Shown here in pieces: positions 17,606-25,758 of a DNA stretch of 64,000 bases. Each line of letters begins with the position of its first letter. Position 1 is the stretch's first letter. Below the pieces are notes generated by a model. The model saw only the letters and a list, made by a program, of their open reading frames with translations. It had not been told where the DNA came from and did no database searches. The DNA is from Oscillospiraceae bacterium. GTDB lineage: Bacteria; Bacillota; Clostridia; Oscillospirales; UBA929. Location of the stretch: assembly GCA_031265355.1 (NCBI GenBank), contig JAISCT010000060.1:56389-120388 (forward strand). The letters are read 5' to 3'. Both the position numbers and the translations under genes were made by a program.

Positions 17606-18415
17606 TCATGCGGCGTCCGTGTCCGGCGGCGCGGGGCGCGCCGGGCGGCGCTTGCTCAGTATCACGATGACGACCACGGCGGCGGCCAGCAGCCCCGCGA
17701 GCACCCCGGCGACGAGCGGCCACGGCCCGGCGTCCGTGTCCGGCGGTGCGGCAAGCGGGGCCGCGGCGTCCACCGCCGTCTCCGTCTCCGCGAGAGCCGC
17801 GAAAACCTCCGGATCAATGTCGAGAACGAGCGTGGATGAAACCGGATCGTTTGCGACGGCGCCCGTCTCGTCCGTGCGGACCCGCAGGATCTGCTCCAGC
17901 CGGATCTGACAGGGCTCGACCCCCTCGTAGCGCAGACCGATCCGGCAGAGCGTCCGATCCCCGCTGATGTCGTTGACGCCGTCCTTCACATAGAGGCCCA
18001 CCAAGTGAGAGATCGAACCCGGCTCCGCCCCGTCACGGCCCCGGTGGTAGACACCGCCGAGGTCCTCGGCAAAGGTGATGTCCAGATTCTCCTCCGCCAG
18101 CGGCCGGATGAAGAGATCGGTTCGGTCACTGCTCACAAAGGCAAATTCGATCGCCGAACAGGGCTCATATGGGCCGACGGCGGACACCGTCAGTGTAAAG
18201 TCCGCGCCGGTTTCATTGACAACGGCATCCGAGATGACCGCCCGCAGGGCCTCGTTCTCCGCGGCTGCGGCCGCAAGTGCTGAGTGTTGAGTGCTGAGTG
18301 CTGAGTGCTCGCCCTGTGCGGCGGCGGCCGCACAGGGCGCCGGCGTACAGGCCAGCCAGACCGCCCAGAGCGCCAGCGCGGCACACATACATCGGTTTCG
18401 CTTCACATCATTCAC
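17606..18415 (-). CDS. Membrane-anchored cohesin-like surface protein
   Basis: A 269-residue exported protein. It has an N-terminal signal peptide (residues 1-32) and an Ala-rich spacer encoded by heptanucleotide repeats (HSALSTQHSAL). A beta-rich ectodomain (about 60-205) has a cohesin-like layout (FTLTVSAVGPYEPCSAIEFA and SSTLVLDIDPEVFAAL at its ends). A C-terminal membrane helix (about 228-255) followed by KRRPARP anchors it to the membrane. The next gene in the same orientation encodes a protein with a genuine dockerin, so this may be its anchor. The cohesin assignment is by overall pattern only and no binding residues can be named. Confidence 0.55.
   Translation of the reverse strand: MNDVKRNRCMCAALALWAVWLACTPAPCAAAAAQGEHSALSTQHSALAAAAAENEALRAVISDAVVNETGADFTLTVSAVGPYEPCSAIEFAFVSSDRTDLFIRPLAEENLDITFAEDLGGVYHRGRDGAEPGSISHLVGLYVKDGVNDISGDRTLCRIGLRYEGVEPCQIRLEQILRVRTDETGAVANDPVSSTLVLDIDPEVFAALAETETAVDAAAPLAAPPDTDAGPWPLVAGVLAGLLAAAVVVIVILSKRRPARPAPPDTDAA
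18276..18310. repeat. Heptanucleotide tandem repeat (AGTGCTG, five units)
   Basis: Five consecutive 7-base units, AGTGCTG, AGTGTTG, AGTGCTG, AGTGCTG, AGTGCTC, lie in the export-signal/spacer region of the cohesin-like gene. Gain or loss of one unit shifts the reading frame, so the tract could switch the gene on and off. Confidence 0.8.
18310..18339. repeat. GC-rich palindrome beside the heptamer tract
   Basis: GCCCTGTGCGGC (18311-18322) is mirrored by GCCGCACAGGGC (18327-18338), extended by C/G at the ends. It lies inside the signal-peptide coding region, immediately beside the heptamer repeats. Confidence 0.6.
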
Positions 18416-18453
18416 CCGCCTATCGTTTCCACAGCCATACAGGGTTCAAGTGT

Positions 18454-18507
18454 CAAAAGCCGCGGCAGGCGGCGCGGACACCCGCGCCGCCTGTCAACGG
18501 CCGCTTT
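18454..18507. terminator. Strong terminator downstream of the dockerin gene
   Basis: CAGGCGGCGCGG (18466-18477) pairs with CCGCGCCGCCTG (18482-18493). Outer GCCGC/GCGGC pairing and TTTT tails on both strands flank it. On the minus strand it ends transcription from 18542 before the cohesin-like gene at 18415. Confidence 0.75.
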
Positions 18508-18541
18508 TATCAGTTGCTATCCGTTTACTGACAACTGTTTG

Positions 18542-20170
18542 TTACGCGAACGCGGCCTGCTGGACCGCGTTCACCAGCGTCATGACGTCGGTGATGTTGA
18601 CCACTCCGTCGCTGTTCACATCGGCGGCGGAGGCCGTGTTCCAGTTGGGGTCTGTGTACACCGCGCCGTAGTAGTACAGGGCCAGTGAGAGGTCGGCGGC
18701 GTCCACATGTCCGTCACGGTTCACGTCCAGCGGATTGCCGGCCGCGTAGTTGAGCGGCGCCAAGACCGTGTCGCGCAGCGTGCGCAGCTCGACGGCGGCG
18801 CCGCGGGCATAGGCGCGCAGAGACCGCAGCGAAAGGGCCGCGGCGTCTGGCGTCCGGCCGTCCCGCACGATGAGGCGGGCGGTCACGATGTCTTCGAAAT
18901 CGTCGAAGCTGATGATGCCGGTGTTCGCCACGCCGAGCACGACGCTGATGAGGCCCTTCTCCTCATTGACAACCACGGAGGCGACCTCATAGCCGGTGGG
19001 GACAACGGCGGCGGATGCTTTGAATACGGCCGGGTCGTAGGCGAACACGGCCTCTACCGTGTTGACCCTGTCGGCCGCATAGATCAAGGCGGAGAGGCTG
19101 AAGTCGATCGGGCCGGGCATTGTCTGCGGCGCCGAGACGACGTTCAGCTTCGCCACGTTGCGGAAGGTGCCCGCCGGCTGCTGGTACTCATAGGCGCCGA
19201 TGTCTGGCAGGTAGTCCCGCGCCGCGCCGCGCTGGTCGAGCGCCGGGGCCGCGTCGAGATCGCCCTTGTCGATGGCCGGCGAATCGGCCACGTCGAGCAG
19301 CGCAAAGTTGGGCGTCAGGCCGCCGTTCAGCGCCAGCTCCGTGGCGAGCCAGGCGGCATCGTTCTCGCCGGTGAATACGTTATGTCCGCTGTCGGGCGCG
19401 GCGCGGAAGATCTCCTGTGCCTCCCCCACAGCCGTGTTGCCGGAGAAGATGGCGTTGCGAACCGTGGCTTGCGAGGCGGCGCTGGTCGAGGTGTTCGCGT
19501 AACCGCCGCCCTGGCCGCCCGCCGTGTTGCCGACGAAGGTGACGTTGACGATCTCGCCGGCCGCCGCCGAGTTGACCGCGCCGCCATCATGCCCCGCCGC
19601 GTTGCCAACGAAGGTGGCGTTGCGGATCGTCAGCCTGCCGCCGCTGCCGCTGTCGAGCAGCACAGCGCCGCCGTCGCCGTTGGCCGCGGTGGCGCTGTTG
19701 CCAATAAAGGTAGCGTTTTCGATCGTGAGCGTCCCGATGAATACGCCGATCGCGCCGCCGCCGTAGCGCACGTCGCTCGTCAGGTTCCGAAAGACGGTGT
19801 TGCGGATCGTTACGTTGTTCGGGACTCGCACGCTGCCCTCACGGGTGTTCGCGAACCGCAGCGCCGTCTTCGGGCGATCCTCGGCGCCATTGATGCTGTA
19901 GCCCTGACCGTCGAGCGTCAGATCTTTCGACGAGTAAGTCGCCGAGGAAATCGCGTCGATGTCGTTGGCCAGTACGATGACGGCGCCCGCGGGCGCCTCC
20001 CGCAGCGCCGTGTCCAGCTCCTCGCCGGTCGTGACGACAATCGGATCCTCCGGGGCCGCCAGCACGACCATCGGCGCCGCGCTCACTAGCAGCGCGACCG
20101 CCAGCGCCAGCGCCAGCAATGTCCTCCACTGTTTTGCTGTTCTAACTTTTGGGGCACAGGAATTTTGCAT
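18542..20170 (-). CDS. Secreted beta-helix protein with cohesin-like module and type I dockerin
   Basis: A 542-residue exported protein. It has a signal peptide (LLALALAVALLVSAAPMVVL) and a right-handed beta-helix of Pmp/choice-of-anchor type (about 45-330; repeated TIRNATFVGNAAG-like turns, ending in DYLPDIGAYEYQ). A cohesin-like beta-sandwich follows (about 335-460). The C-terminal dockerin has two calcium-binding repeats, DVNRDGHVDAADLSLAL from 482 and DVNSDGVVNITDVMTLV from 517, each with Asp/Asn at positions 1, 3, 5, 9 and 12. Dockerins plug into cohesins to build surface complexes. GGAGG lies 7 bases before the ATG. A promoter with an operator-like dyad lies upstream. Confidence 0.8.
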   Translation of the reverse strand: MQNSCAPKVRTAKQWRTLLALALAVALLVSAAPMVVLAAPEDPIVVTTGEELDTALREAPAGAVIVLANDIDAISSATYSSKDLTLDGQGYSINGAEDRPKTALRFANTREGSVRVPNNVTIRNTVFRNLTSDVRYGGGAIGVFIGTLTIENATFIGNSATAANGDGGAVLLDSGSGGRLTIRNATFVGNAAGHDGGAVNSAAAGEIVNVTFVGNTAGGQGGGYANTSTSAASQATVRNAIFSGNTAVGEAQEIFRAAPDSGHNVFTGENDAAWLATELALNGGLTPNFALLDVADSPAIDKGDLDAAPALDQRGAARDYLPDIGAYEYQQPAGTFRNVAKLNVVSAPQTMPGPIDFSLSALIYAADRVNTVEAVFAYDPAVFKASAAVVPTGYEVASVVVNEEKGLISVVLGVANTGIISFDDFEDIVTARLIVRDGRTPDAAALSLRSLRAYARGAAVELRTLRDTVLAPLNYAAGNPLDVNRDGHVDAADLSLALYYYGAVYTDPNWNTASAADVNSDGVVNITDVMTLVNAVQQAAFA

Positions 20171-20203
20171 GTTTCTTTCCTCCTTCAGTAGTTTGTTCCG
20201 TGT

Positions 20204-20257
20204 TAGTTAGTAATTTCTAACTAGCGGCATCATAACACAGATCGCAGAAAAATGCAA
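20204..20257 (-). promoter_or_regulatory. Promoter and start-site dyad of the dockerin gene
   Basis: On the minus strand TTGCAT (20257-20252) and TATGAT (20234-20229) are 17 bases apart. Just downstream, over the expected start site, TAGTTAG (20204-20210) is mirrored by CTAACTA (20217-20223). This suggests a repressor site. Confidence 0.6.
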
Positions 20258-20374
20258 TAGATTTTCAGAAATTTTTCGAGGCAGCGCCGAAAATTTTTGT
20301 CTGCCTGGAGCGCCGCCCGCATAAGATAGCGGAGAAGAACCGCCGCCGCAAGGCGGTGTGAGGAGGGATCCGTC

Positions 20375-21517
20375 ATGCGGAAATGGAAGGTTTGGCTGTG
20401 TCTTTTCGGGCTGATGCTGGGCGTGGCCGGCACAACCCCCGGAGCGGCCGCCGCGCCGGGGACGCCCTCTGTGAGCGCGCCCGCCGCCCTTTTGATGGAA
20501 AAGGAAACCGGGCAGATTCTCTTTACCAAGGAACCTGACACGCCGCGCGCGCCGGCCAGCGTCACCAAGGTCATGACGCTGCTGCTCGCGATGGAGGCGC
20601 TGGAGCGGGGCGCGCTACGGCCGGATGAGTTTGTGACCGTCAGCCGGAGGGCGCAGAGCATGGGCGGGTCGCAGGTCTTCCTCGCCGAGGGGGAGCGGTA
20701 CACGGTGGACGATCTACTCAAGTCCATCGTCATCGCCTCCGGCAATGACGCCGCCGTGGCGCTGGCCGAGCACATGGCCGGCTCCGAGGAAGTCTTTGTG
20801 GCGCGGATGAACGAGCGGGCGGCGCAACTCGGCATGACCGGCACGGTGTTTCTCGACTGCACAGGCCTCATGGGCGGCGGGCATGTCTCCACCGCGCGGG
20901 ACATCGCCCTCATGTCGCGCGCGCTGCTGGCGCATCCGCAGATCCGATCCTATACGACTGTCTGGACGGACAGCCTCCGGGACGGCTCTTTTGTCCTCAA
21001 CAACACGAACCGGCTCATCCGCACCTACCCCGGCGCGACGGGTCTGAAGACGGGCAGCACCTCTCTGGCGCGGTTCTGCCTGTCCGCAACGGCGGAACGA
21101 AACGGCATGGAACTCATCGCTGTCATTCTGGGTGCGGACACCTCGGAGCAGCGCTTCGGGGACGCATGCACCCTGCTGGACTTCGGCTTTGCCCACTACG
21201 CCCTGGCCGCCGCCTTCCCGGACGAGGTACTGCAGCCCATACCGGTGCTTCTCGGGCGGCAGTCCGAGGTACAGCCGCGCCTCCTGTCCGACACACGCGT
21301 GCTGGTGGAGAAGGCACAGCTGGACGCGTTGCGCCGGGACGTGGACCTGACGGCGGACGTGCGGGCGCCGGTACAGGCCGGCCAAAAGCTCGGCGTACTG
21401 CGCGTCTGCCTCGGAGATAGGACACTGACCACCGTCGACATTGTGGCCGCCGAGTCCGTCGCACGCCTCACCTGGCTTGACCTCGTCGCCCAAATGGGCC
21501 GCGTCGTGTACCGCTGA
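20375..21517 (+). CDS. dacF: D-alanyl-D-alanine carboxypeptidase (DacF-type penicillin-binding protein)
   Basis: Removes the terminal D-Ala from peptidoglycan stem peptides at the outer face of the membrane. The 380-residue protein has a signal peptide (1-27). All three serine-peptidase S11 motifs are present: SVTK (Ser62, Lys65), SGN (122-124) and KTG (225-227). A C-terminal PBP5-like domain follows. GGAGGG lies about 9 bases before the ATG. It stands alone between the dockerin gene and the flagellar genes. The DacF/DacB distinction is tentative. Confidence 0.88.
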   Translation: MRKWKVWLCLFGLMLGVAGTTPGAAAAPGTPSVSAPAALLMEKETGQILFTKEPDTPRAPASVTKVMTLLLAMEALERGALRPDEFVTVSRRAQSMGGSQVFLAEGERYTVDDLLKSIVIASGNDAAVALAEHMAGSEEVFVARMNERAAQLGMTGTVFLDCTGLMGGGHVSTARDIALMSRALLAHPQIRSYTTVWTDSLRDGSFVLNNTNRLIRTYPGATGLKTGSTSLARFCLSATAERNGMELIAVILGADTSEQRFGDACTLLDFGFAHYALAAAFPDEVLQPIPVLLGRQSEVQPRLLSDTRVLVEKAQLDALRRDVDLTADVRAPVQAGQKLGVLRVCLGDRTLTTVDIVAAESVARLTWLDLVAQMGRVVYR

Positions 21518-21668
21518 ACCCCGCGGCGGCGGCGAACATGGTCATTATTTGCAATTTTGGCCGACATGCGGCGGCGCACGGAGCATTTCTCTCCTTGTGC
21601 GGCAGATTTTGTCTCATTTGGAGGACAATTTTTGTGTGCTTGCCGGACCAAAAACGAGGGGATTCTTT

Positions 21669-21694
21669 TAAGTTTTTCCTGCATTTTACGATAT
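21669..21694 (+). promoter_or_regulatory. Possible sigma-D (sigma-28) flagellar promoter
   Basis: TAAG at 21669 and CGATAT at 21689-21694 resemble the sigma-D consensus TAAA-N15-GCCGATAT, with the spacing one base short. It lies about 70 bases upstream of fliD, a classical late flagellar gene. Confidence 0.5.
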
Positions 21695-21763
21695 ATATAG
21701 TGTACGGATACAAGAACACCACGCGGGCACGGGCCGGCGCGGCCGACAAAGGAGGCATGCTCT

Positions 21764-23272
21764 ATGGCCATTTCTCCTCTGAGCAATCAGATCCGACTCA
21801 CCGGTCTGTCCTCTGGACTGGACACGGACCAGCTGATCACAGATCTGACACGCATCCAACGGATGAAATACGACCGGATGTACCAATCTAAGACCCAAGC
21901 CGAGTGGAAACGCGACGCCTACACCGATGTCAACAACGCGCTGCGAAAATTCCGCGACGAATACGCCAGTTTTCTCTCGTCGAAAAACAATCTGTTGAGC
22001 GCCGGCGCCTACAAGAGTTACCAAGTCGACCTGGCAAGCAATCCGTACCTCAGCGTCACGACCACGACCAACGCCCGGGACGGCGCCTTTTCCGTGGAGG
22101 TCCTCCAACTGGCCCACGGCGACAGACTGACAAGCGCGTCGGCGGTGGCGGGCGGGAACGGCTTCTCGGCCGCCGCCGTGGCGAACACGGCCGTCGAATC
22201 GCTCACCTTCGAAAGCGGACAAGCGCTAAGCGGCGACATCACCTTCACCGTCAACGGCCGCGACTTTTCATTTCGTTCGACCGATTCCCTGAAGACGATC
22301 ATGGACACCGTGAACGCCAGCGACGCCGGCGTCACGATGCGCTACTCGCAGATCACCGACACCTTCACGTTGGAGGCAAAGGGATCGAACGCCCTCACGG
22401 TGGCGGATGGGACCGGCGGCTTTTTGGCCGCTGTCGGCCTGGACGGCGGCGCCGGTTCCACACACGAGGCGGCCCAGAAGGCGCAGATCAAGATAAACGG
22501 CGTCTTTCTGGAGCGCGACAGCAACGAGTTTGAACTCGACGGAATCTCTCTCAAACTGACGGGCGTCACCGACAACGCGCTGAACTTCAGTGTGAAGCGC
22601 GACGTACAGGGCGTGGTCGACAAGATCAAGAGCTTTGCCGAGGCCTACAACACGCTGATGGACACGTTGTATGGAAAGCTGACCGAAAAGAAAAACTATG
22701 GCTACAAACCGCTCACCGCCGAACAGCGCGACGCGCTCAAGGAGTCCGAAGCAGCGCTGTGGGACGAGAAGGCCAAGAGCGGTCTGCTGCACAGCGACCA
22801 GTCGCTGCAGACTCTGGCTGACAGCCTGCGCACAGCCTTCACCTCGGCGGTCGGCGACCTCGGTGGACTCTCCACCATTGGGCTGTCCAGCTCCGGCTAT
22901 CGTTACCAGCAGGCCTCCCATCTTGAGATCGACGAGGACAAGCTTCGCGACGCGCTGGAGACGGACGTCGACAAAGTGTACCAGCTCTTTGCCGCGCGCA
23001 CAGAGAACGGCGGGCAGATCGACACAGCCGGGTCCGGCTTTATGGTGCGCGTCGTGGACGCCATCGACCGGTTCACCTCGGAGACGACGGAGGTCAGCCT
23101 CAAGTCGCTGAGCCGCACGATCTCCGACTGGGAGGACAAGATGACGGCCGAAGACACGCGTCTCTACAACTTACAGGAGAGTTACTACAAAAAATTCGCT
23201 GCCATGGAGGCCGCGCTCGCGCAAATGCAGAGCCAGTCGAACGCCTTGTCCGGCCTCTTTACCTCTGTCTAG
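21764..23272 (+). CDS. fliD: Flagellar filament cap protein FliD (HAP2)
   Basis: FliD forms the cap at the tip of the flagellar filament and guides folding of exported flagellin. The 502-residue protein shows the N-terminal motif LTGLSSGLDTDQLITDLTRI, a central variable region with the inserted beta domains, and a C-terminal coiled coil (ISDWEDKMTAEDTRLYNLQE, then YYKKFAAMEAALAQMQ). These are the hallmarks of FliD_N and FliD_C. AAAGGAGG lies 8 bases before the ATG. It heads a fliD-fliS-chaperone operon. Confidence 0.93.
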   Translation: MAISPLSNQIRLTGLSSGLDTDQLITDLTRIQRMKYDRMYQSKTQAEWKRDAYTDVNNALRKFRDEYASFLSSKNNLLSAGAYKSYQVDLASNPYLSVTTTTNARDGAFSVEVLQLAHGDRLTSASAVAGGNGFSAAAVANTAVESLTFESGQALSGDITFTVNGRDFSFRSTDSLKTIMDTVNASDAGVTMRYSQITDTFTLEAKGSNALTVADGTGGFLAAVGLDGGAGSTHEAAQKAQIKINGVFLERDSNEFELDGISLKLTGVTDNALNFSVKRDVQGVVDKIKSFAEAYNTLMDTLYGKLTEKKNYGYKPLTAEQRDALKESEAALWDEKAKSGLLHSDQSLQTLADSLRTAFTSAVGDLGGLSTIGLSSSGYRYQQASHLEIDEDKLRDALETDVDKVYQLFAARTENGGQIDTAGSGFMVRVVDAIDRFTSETTEVSLKSLSRTISDWEDKMTAEDTRLYNLQESYYKKFAAMEAALAQMQSQSNALSGLFTSV

Positions 23273-23314
23273 TAACCTGCGCAACTTGCTATCTGTCCAT
23301 GTGGAGGAATCACA

Positions 23315-23728
23315 ATGGCGGCTTATGCCAACCAACAGACAAAAGCCAATCTTTATCGTCAACAACACGCCATGACGGCCGGCCCCGGCGAATTGACGCT
23401 CATGCTCTACGACGGCTGCCTCAAAAATATCAAGCGGATGCAGCTCCATCTCCGGGACCGCGACGTGGAGAAGGCCAACGAGGCCTCTCTCAAGGCCCAA
23501 GCCATTCTCAGCGAGCTGATGCGCACGCTGGACATGCAGTATGAAGTTTCGCAGGGTCTGTACCCACTGTACGAATACATGCTGCGCGAACTGGTCACGG
23601 CCAATGTGAAAAAAGACATCGGTCAGACGGATGTCGTCCTTGAACTGCTGGGAGATCTGCGCGACACCTGGCAGCAGGCCGTCCGCCTCAACCGGCAGCA
23701 AATGATGGGAACGGGAGGATCCATATGA
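23315..23728 (+). CDS. fliS: Flagellin export chaperone FliS
   Basis: A 137-residue helical protein that binds the C-terminus of flagellin in the cytoplasm and prevents early polymerisation. The family motif is clear in NLYRQQHAMTAGPGELTLML (with YDGCLKNIK) and in LYPLYEYMLRELVTAN. GGAGG lies 6 bases before the ATG. The C-terminus overlaps the next gene by four bases (ATGA). Confidence 0.92.
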   Translation: MAAYANQQTKANLYRQQHAMTAGPGELTLMLYDGCLKNIKRMQLHLRDRDVEKANEASLKAQAILSELMRTLDMQYEVSQGLYPLYEYMLRELVTANVKKDIGQTDVVLELLGDLRDTWQQAVRLNRQQMMGTGGSI

Positions 23729-24147
23729 AAATAGTCACTGCGATGACAAGTTTTAAGCCGCTCCTAGCCGAGAAACAGGAGCACCTGGAGGCCATTTTGG
23801 AGATTACGTTCCACCAGGCGGACGTACTGGAGCGCGACGACGTGGACGAACTGCTCCACAGCCTCGACGAACGCCAGGCCCACGTGGATGCGATCAACGC
23901 GCTTGAGGAGGCGATGCCCGACCGTACACTCTTGCTGCAGGATCACGAATTCGTGCAGATGGCGATCTCATGCAACCAGCTGCTGGAGCGCATCCAACGG
24001 CAGGACTGTCTCAACCAGCAAAAGGCGTCCGACCGGCTCGTCTTCTTGAAGCGTCAAACGCGCCGGGTGTCACAGGGCCGCCGCACCGCGCGGTATGACC
24101 CCGTTTCCACCGGCGCCGGCGCCACCTATTTTGACCACCGCCGCTGA
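23725..24147 (+). CDS. FlgN/FliT-like flagellar chaperone
   Basis: A 140-residue, almost entirely helical protein translationally coupled to fliS. Residues 10-110 form long amphipathic helices (LLAEKQEHLEAILEITFHQA, then LLHSLDERQAHVDAINALEE), typical of FlgN- or FliT-type chaperones that escort hook-associated proteins. The basic tail RQTRRVSQGRRTARYDP is also seen in FlgN relatives. Position after fliD-fliS favours a partner of FliD. The exact family is an inference. Confidence 0.6.
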   Translation: MKIVTAMTSFKPLLAEKQEHLEAILEITFHQADVLERDDVDELLHSLDERQAHVDAINALEEAMPDRTLLLQDHEFVQMAISCNQLLERIQRQDCLNQQKASDRLVFLKRQTRRVSQGRRTARYDPVSTGAGATYFDHRR

Positions 24148-24187
24148 GCGGCGTGTGACTGATATCGCTGCCGGCTGTCTGTTTCAG

Positions 24188-24226
24188 CCCCCTGTTCTCC
24201 GGCCTGTCCGGAGGCAGGGGGTTTTC
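24188..24226 (+). terminator. Terminator of the fliD operon
   Basis: CCCCCTG (24188-24194) and CTCCGG pair with CCGGAG and CAGGGGG (ending 24221), followed by TTTTCG. Confidence 0.8.
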
Positions 24227-24241
24227 GCGGCGGGCCGCACT

Positions 24242-24270
24242 TTGACAAACGCCCGCACATGCGGTATGAT
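24242..24270 (+). promoter_or_regulatory. Sigma-A promoter of rpiB
   Basis: TTGACA (24242-24247) and TATGAT (24265-24270) are 17 bases apart. The expected start site is at about 24277, so the transcript begins with the 73-bp repeat. Confidence 0.75.
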
Positions 24271-24277
24271 GAAGTAT

Positions 24278-24350
24278 CTAATGTGGGTTGCACCTGCAAC
24301 CCACAACCCAAATTCTTGTTTTTTGTTGCCGCTTCGCGGCAACAAGGTAC
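24278..24350 (+). repeat. 73-bp two-hairpin dispersed repeat, copy A
   Basis: The 73 bases are identical to the reverse complement of 40527-40599. The element holds two stem-loops, TGGGTTGC-acct-GCAACCCA and TTGTTGCCGC-ttc-GCGGCAACAA, joined by a T-rich linker. Here it forms the 5' leader of rpiB, between promoter and ribosome binding site. Confidence 0.9.
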
Positions 24351-24375
24351 CAACACACAGAACCGGGGTGACTCT

Positions 24376-24825
24376 ATGCGCATTGTGTTCGGCGCGGACC
24401 ACGCGGCGGCGGCGCTGAAGCGTGAGATCATAGACCACGTGGCGGCACAGGGCCACGAAGTGACGGACATCGGAGGCGAGGGCGACGACTACCCCGTCAC
24501 CGCACAGGCGGCGGCGCGGGCGGTGACGGGTGGGCGTTTTGACCGCGGGGTGCTGTTTTGCGGCACGGGGCAGGGCATGATGCTGGCGGCCAACAAGGTG
24601 CGCGGCGTCCGTTGCGCCGTCTGTAGCGACCCCTACTCCGCCCTGATGGCACGCCGCCACAACGACGCCAACATGCTGGCGCTGGGTGCACGCGTGCTGG
24701 GCGCGGAACTCGCGAAGATGCTGGTGGATCTGTTTTTGTCCACCGATTTCGAGGGTGGACGGCACCAGCGGCGGGTGTCTCTGATCGAGGAGACCGAGCG
24801 CGGGCACGCGGAGGGCGACGCATGA
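24376..24825 (+). CDS. rpiB: Ribose-5-phosphate isomerase B (RpiB/LacAB family)
   Basis: Interconverts ribose 5-phosphate and ribulose 5-phosphate in the non-oxidative pentose phosphate pathway; some relatives act on allose or galactose 6-phosphate. The 149-residue product shows the family motifs MRIVFGADHAAAALKREI, LFCGTGQGMMLAANK (the Cys of CGTGQG is the usual catalytic base) and RRHNDANML. The ATG at 24376 is chosen because the family begins there and GGGGTG lies 5 bases upstream. The frame is open through the repeat, which is probably untranslated. It overlaps the next gene by ATGA. Confidence 0.87.
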   Translation: MRIVFGADHAAAALKREIIDHVAAQGHEVTDIGGEGDDYPVTAQAAARAVTGGRFDRGVLFCGTGQGMMLAANKVRGVRCAVCSDPYSALMARRHNDANMLALGARVLGAELAKMLVDLFLSTDFEGGRHQRRVSLIEETERGHAEGDA

Positions 24826-25634
24826 GATGGTTTGAACGTTTTTGTCTCCGTTACGAGCGCTTCGGTCTGCGCAGGCTCACAACCGTCATCGCGCTGGGGC
24901 AGTGCCTCGTCGGGTTCATGATCCTCTTTTTGGGGCCCGCCGTGTCCGACCTGCTCATCTTTCACCCCGCCTCTTTCCTGGCGGGCGGGTGGTGGCGCCT
25001 TGTGACCTTCTTGTTTGTCCCTTACAGCGGAGGCGCCCTGACGATGCTGCTCTCGGCATACTTCCTGTTTTGGATCGGTCAGCATCTGGAGATGGAGTGG
25101 GGCGCCATGAAGCTGACGGTCTACTATTTTGCCGGCATTTTGATGGCGCTCGTATACAGCCTGCTGACAGGCGCGCCCGCCACGACATTTTTTCTCAACA
25201 TGTCTCTCTTCTTCGCACTGGCCACCCTTCACCCAGACCAGTCCCTCCTCCTGTTCTTTATAATCCCGGTTCGGTTCAAGTACGTGGCGCTGGCGGAGGC
25301 GGCTGTCTTCATCCTCTGGCCGATGCTGCGCATCCCCTTTACGCTGGCCAATCTGCTGCCGCTCACCGCCATTGCGAACTATCTGCTGTTTTTTGCCCCC
25401 ACCCTTTTCAAGTTGGTGCGCCGGCCCCTGCGGACGAGCCGCCGAACCGTGGCGTTTAAGTCCGAGGTGCGCCGCACCAAGGAGCGCCGGGGGTATATCC
25501 ACAAATGCGCCGTCTGCGGTATCACCGACGCGGAGGCCCCCGATCGGGAATTTCGCTACTGCTCCCTCTGCGCCGGCTACAAATGTTACTGCTCCGAACA
25601 CATCTTCAACCACGTCCACACGACGATACAGTGA
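24822..25634 (+). CDS. Rhomboid-like membrane protein lacking protease residues, with C-terminal zinc ribbon
   Basis: A 270-residue membrane protein of rhomboid architecture: six hydrophobic segments over about residues 15-200. A basic cytoplasmic linker and a zinc ribbon made of CAVC and CSLC, with further Cys and His residues (CYCSEHIFNHVH), end the protein. The serine of the rhomboid GxSG motif and the later catalytic histidine are not found (the TM4 position reads FFLNMSLFFALA), so it is probably a pseudoprotease. It is translationally coupled to rpiB. Confidence 0.65.
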   Translation: MRWFERFCLRYERFGLRRLTTVIALGQCLVGFMILFLGPAVSDLLIFHPASFLAGGWWRLVTFLFVPYSGGALTMLLSAYFLFWIGQHLEMEWGAMKLTVYYFAGILMALVYSLLTGAPATTFFLNMSLFFALATLHPDQSLLLFFIIPVRFKYVALAEAAVFILWPMLRIPFTLANLLPLTAIANYLLFFAPTLFKLVRRPLRTSRRTVAFKSEVRRTKERRGYIHKCAVCGITDAEAPDREFRYCSLCAGYKCYCSEHIFNHVHTTIQ

Positions 25635-25664
25635 CCTTTTGACACATGAACCATCTATGTGAAA

Positions 25665-25712
25665 AGTCCCTCGACGGCGACGTTCGATCGCAAAGGGGCT
25701 CGCACATTTTTT
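25665..25712 (+). terminator. Probable terminator of the rpiB operon
   Basis: AGTCCCT (25665-25671) pairs with AGGGGCT (25694-25700), including one G-U pair. TTTTTT follows at 25707-25712. Confidence 0.5.
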
Positions 25713-25758
25713 AGATTTGTTCATTACTTGTTCACTGTCGATTATTATTTGCCGCCTT

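Noticed and set aside
18276..18310. CRISPR-like array
   Set aside because: The units are seven bases, contiguous and without spacers; it is a simple tandem repeat in a coding region.
18707..20089. 460-residue plus-strand frame opposite the dockerin gene
   Set aside because: Antisense shadow in GC-rich DNA with no start signal.
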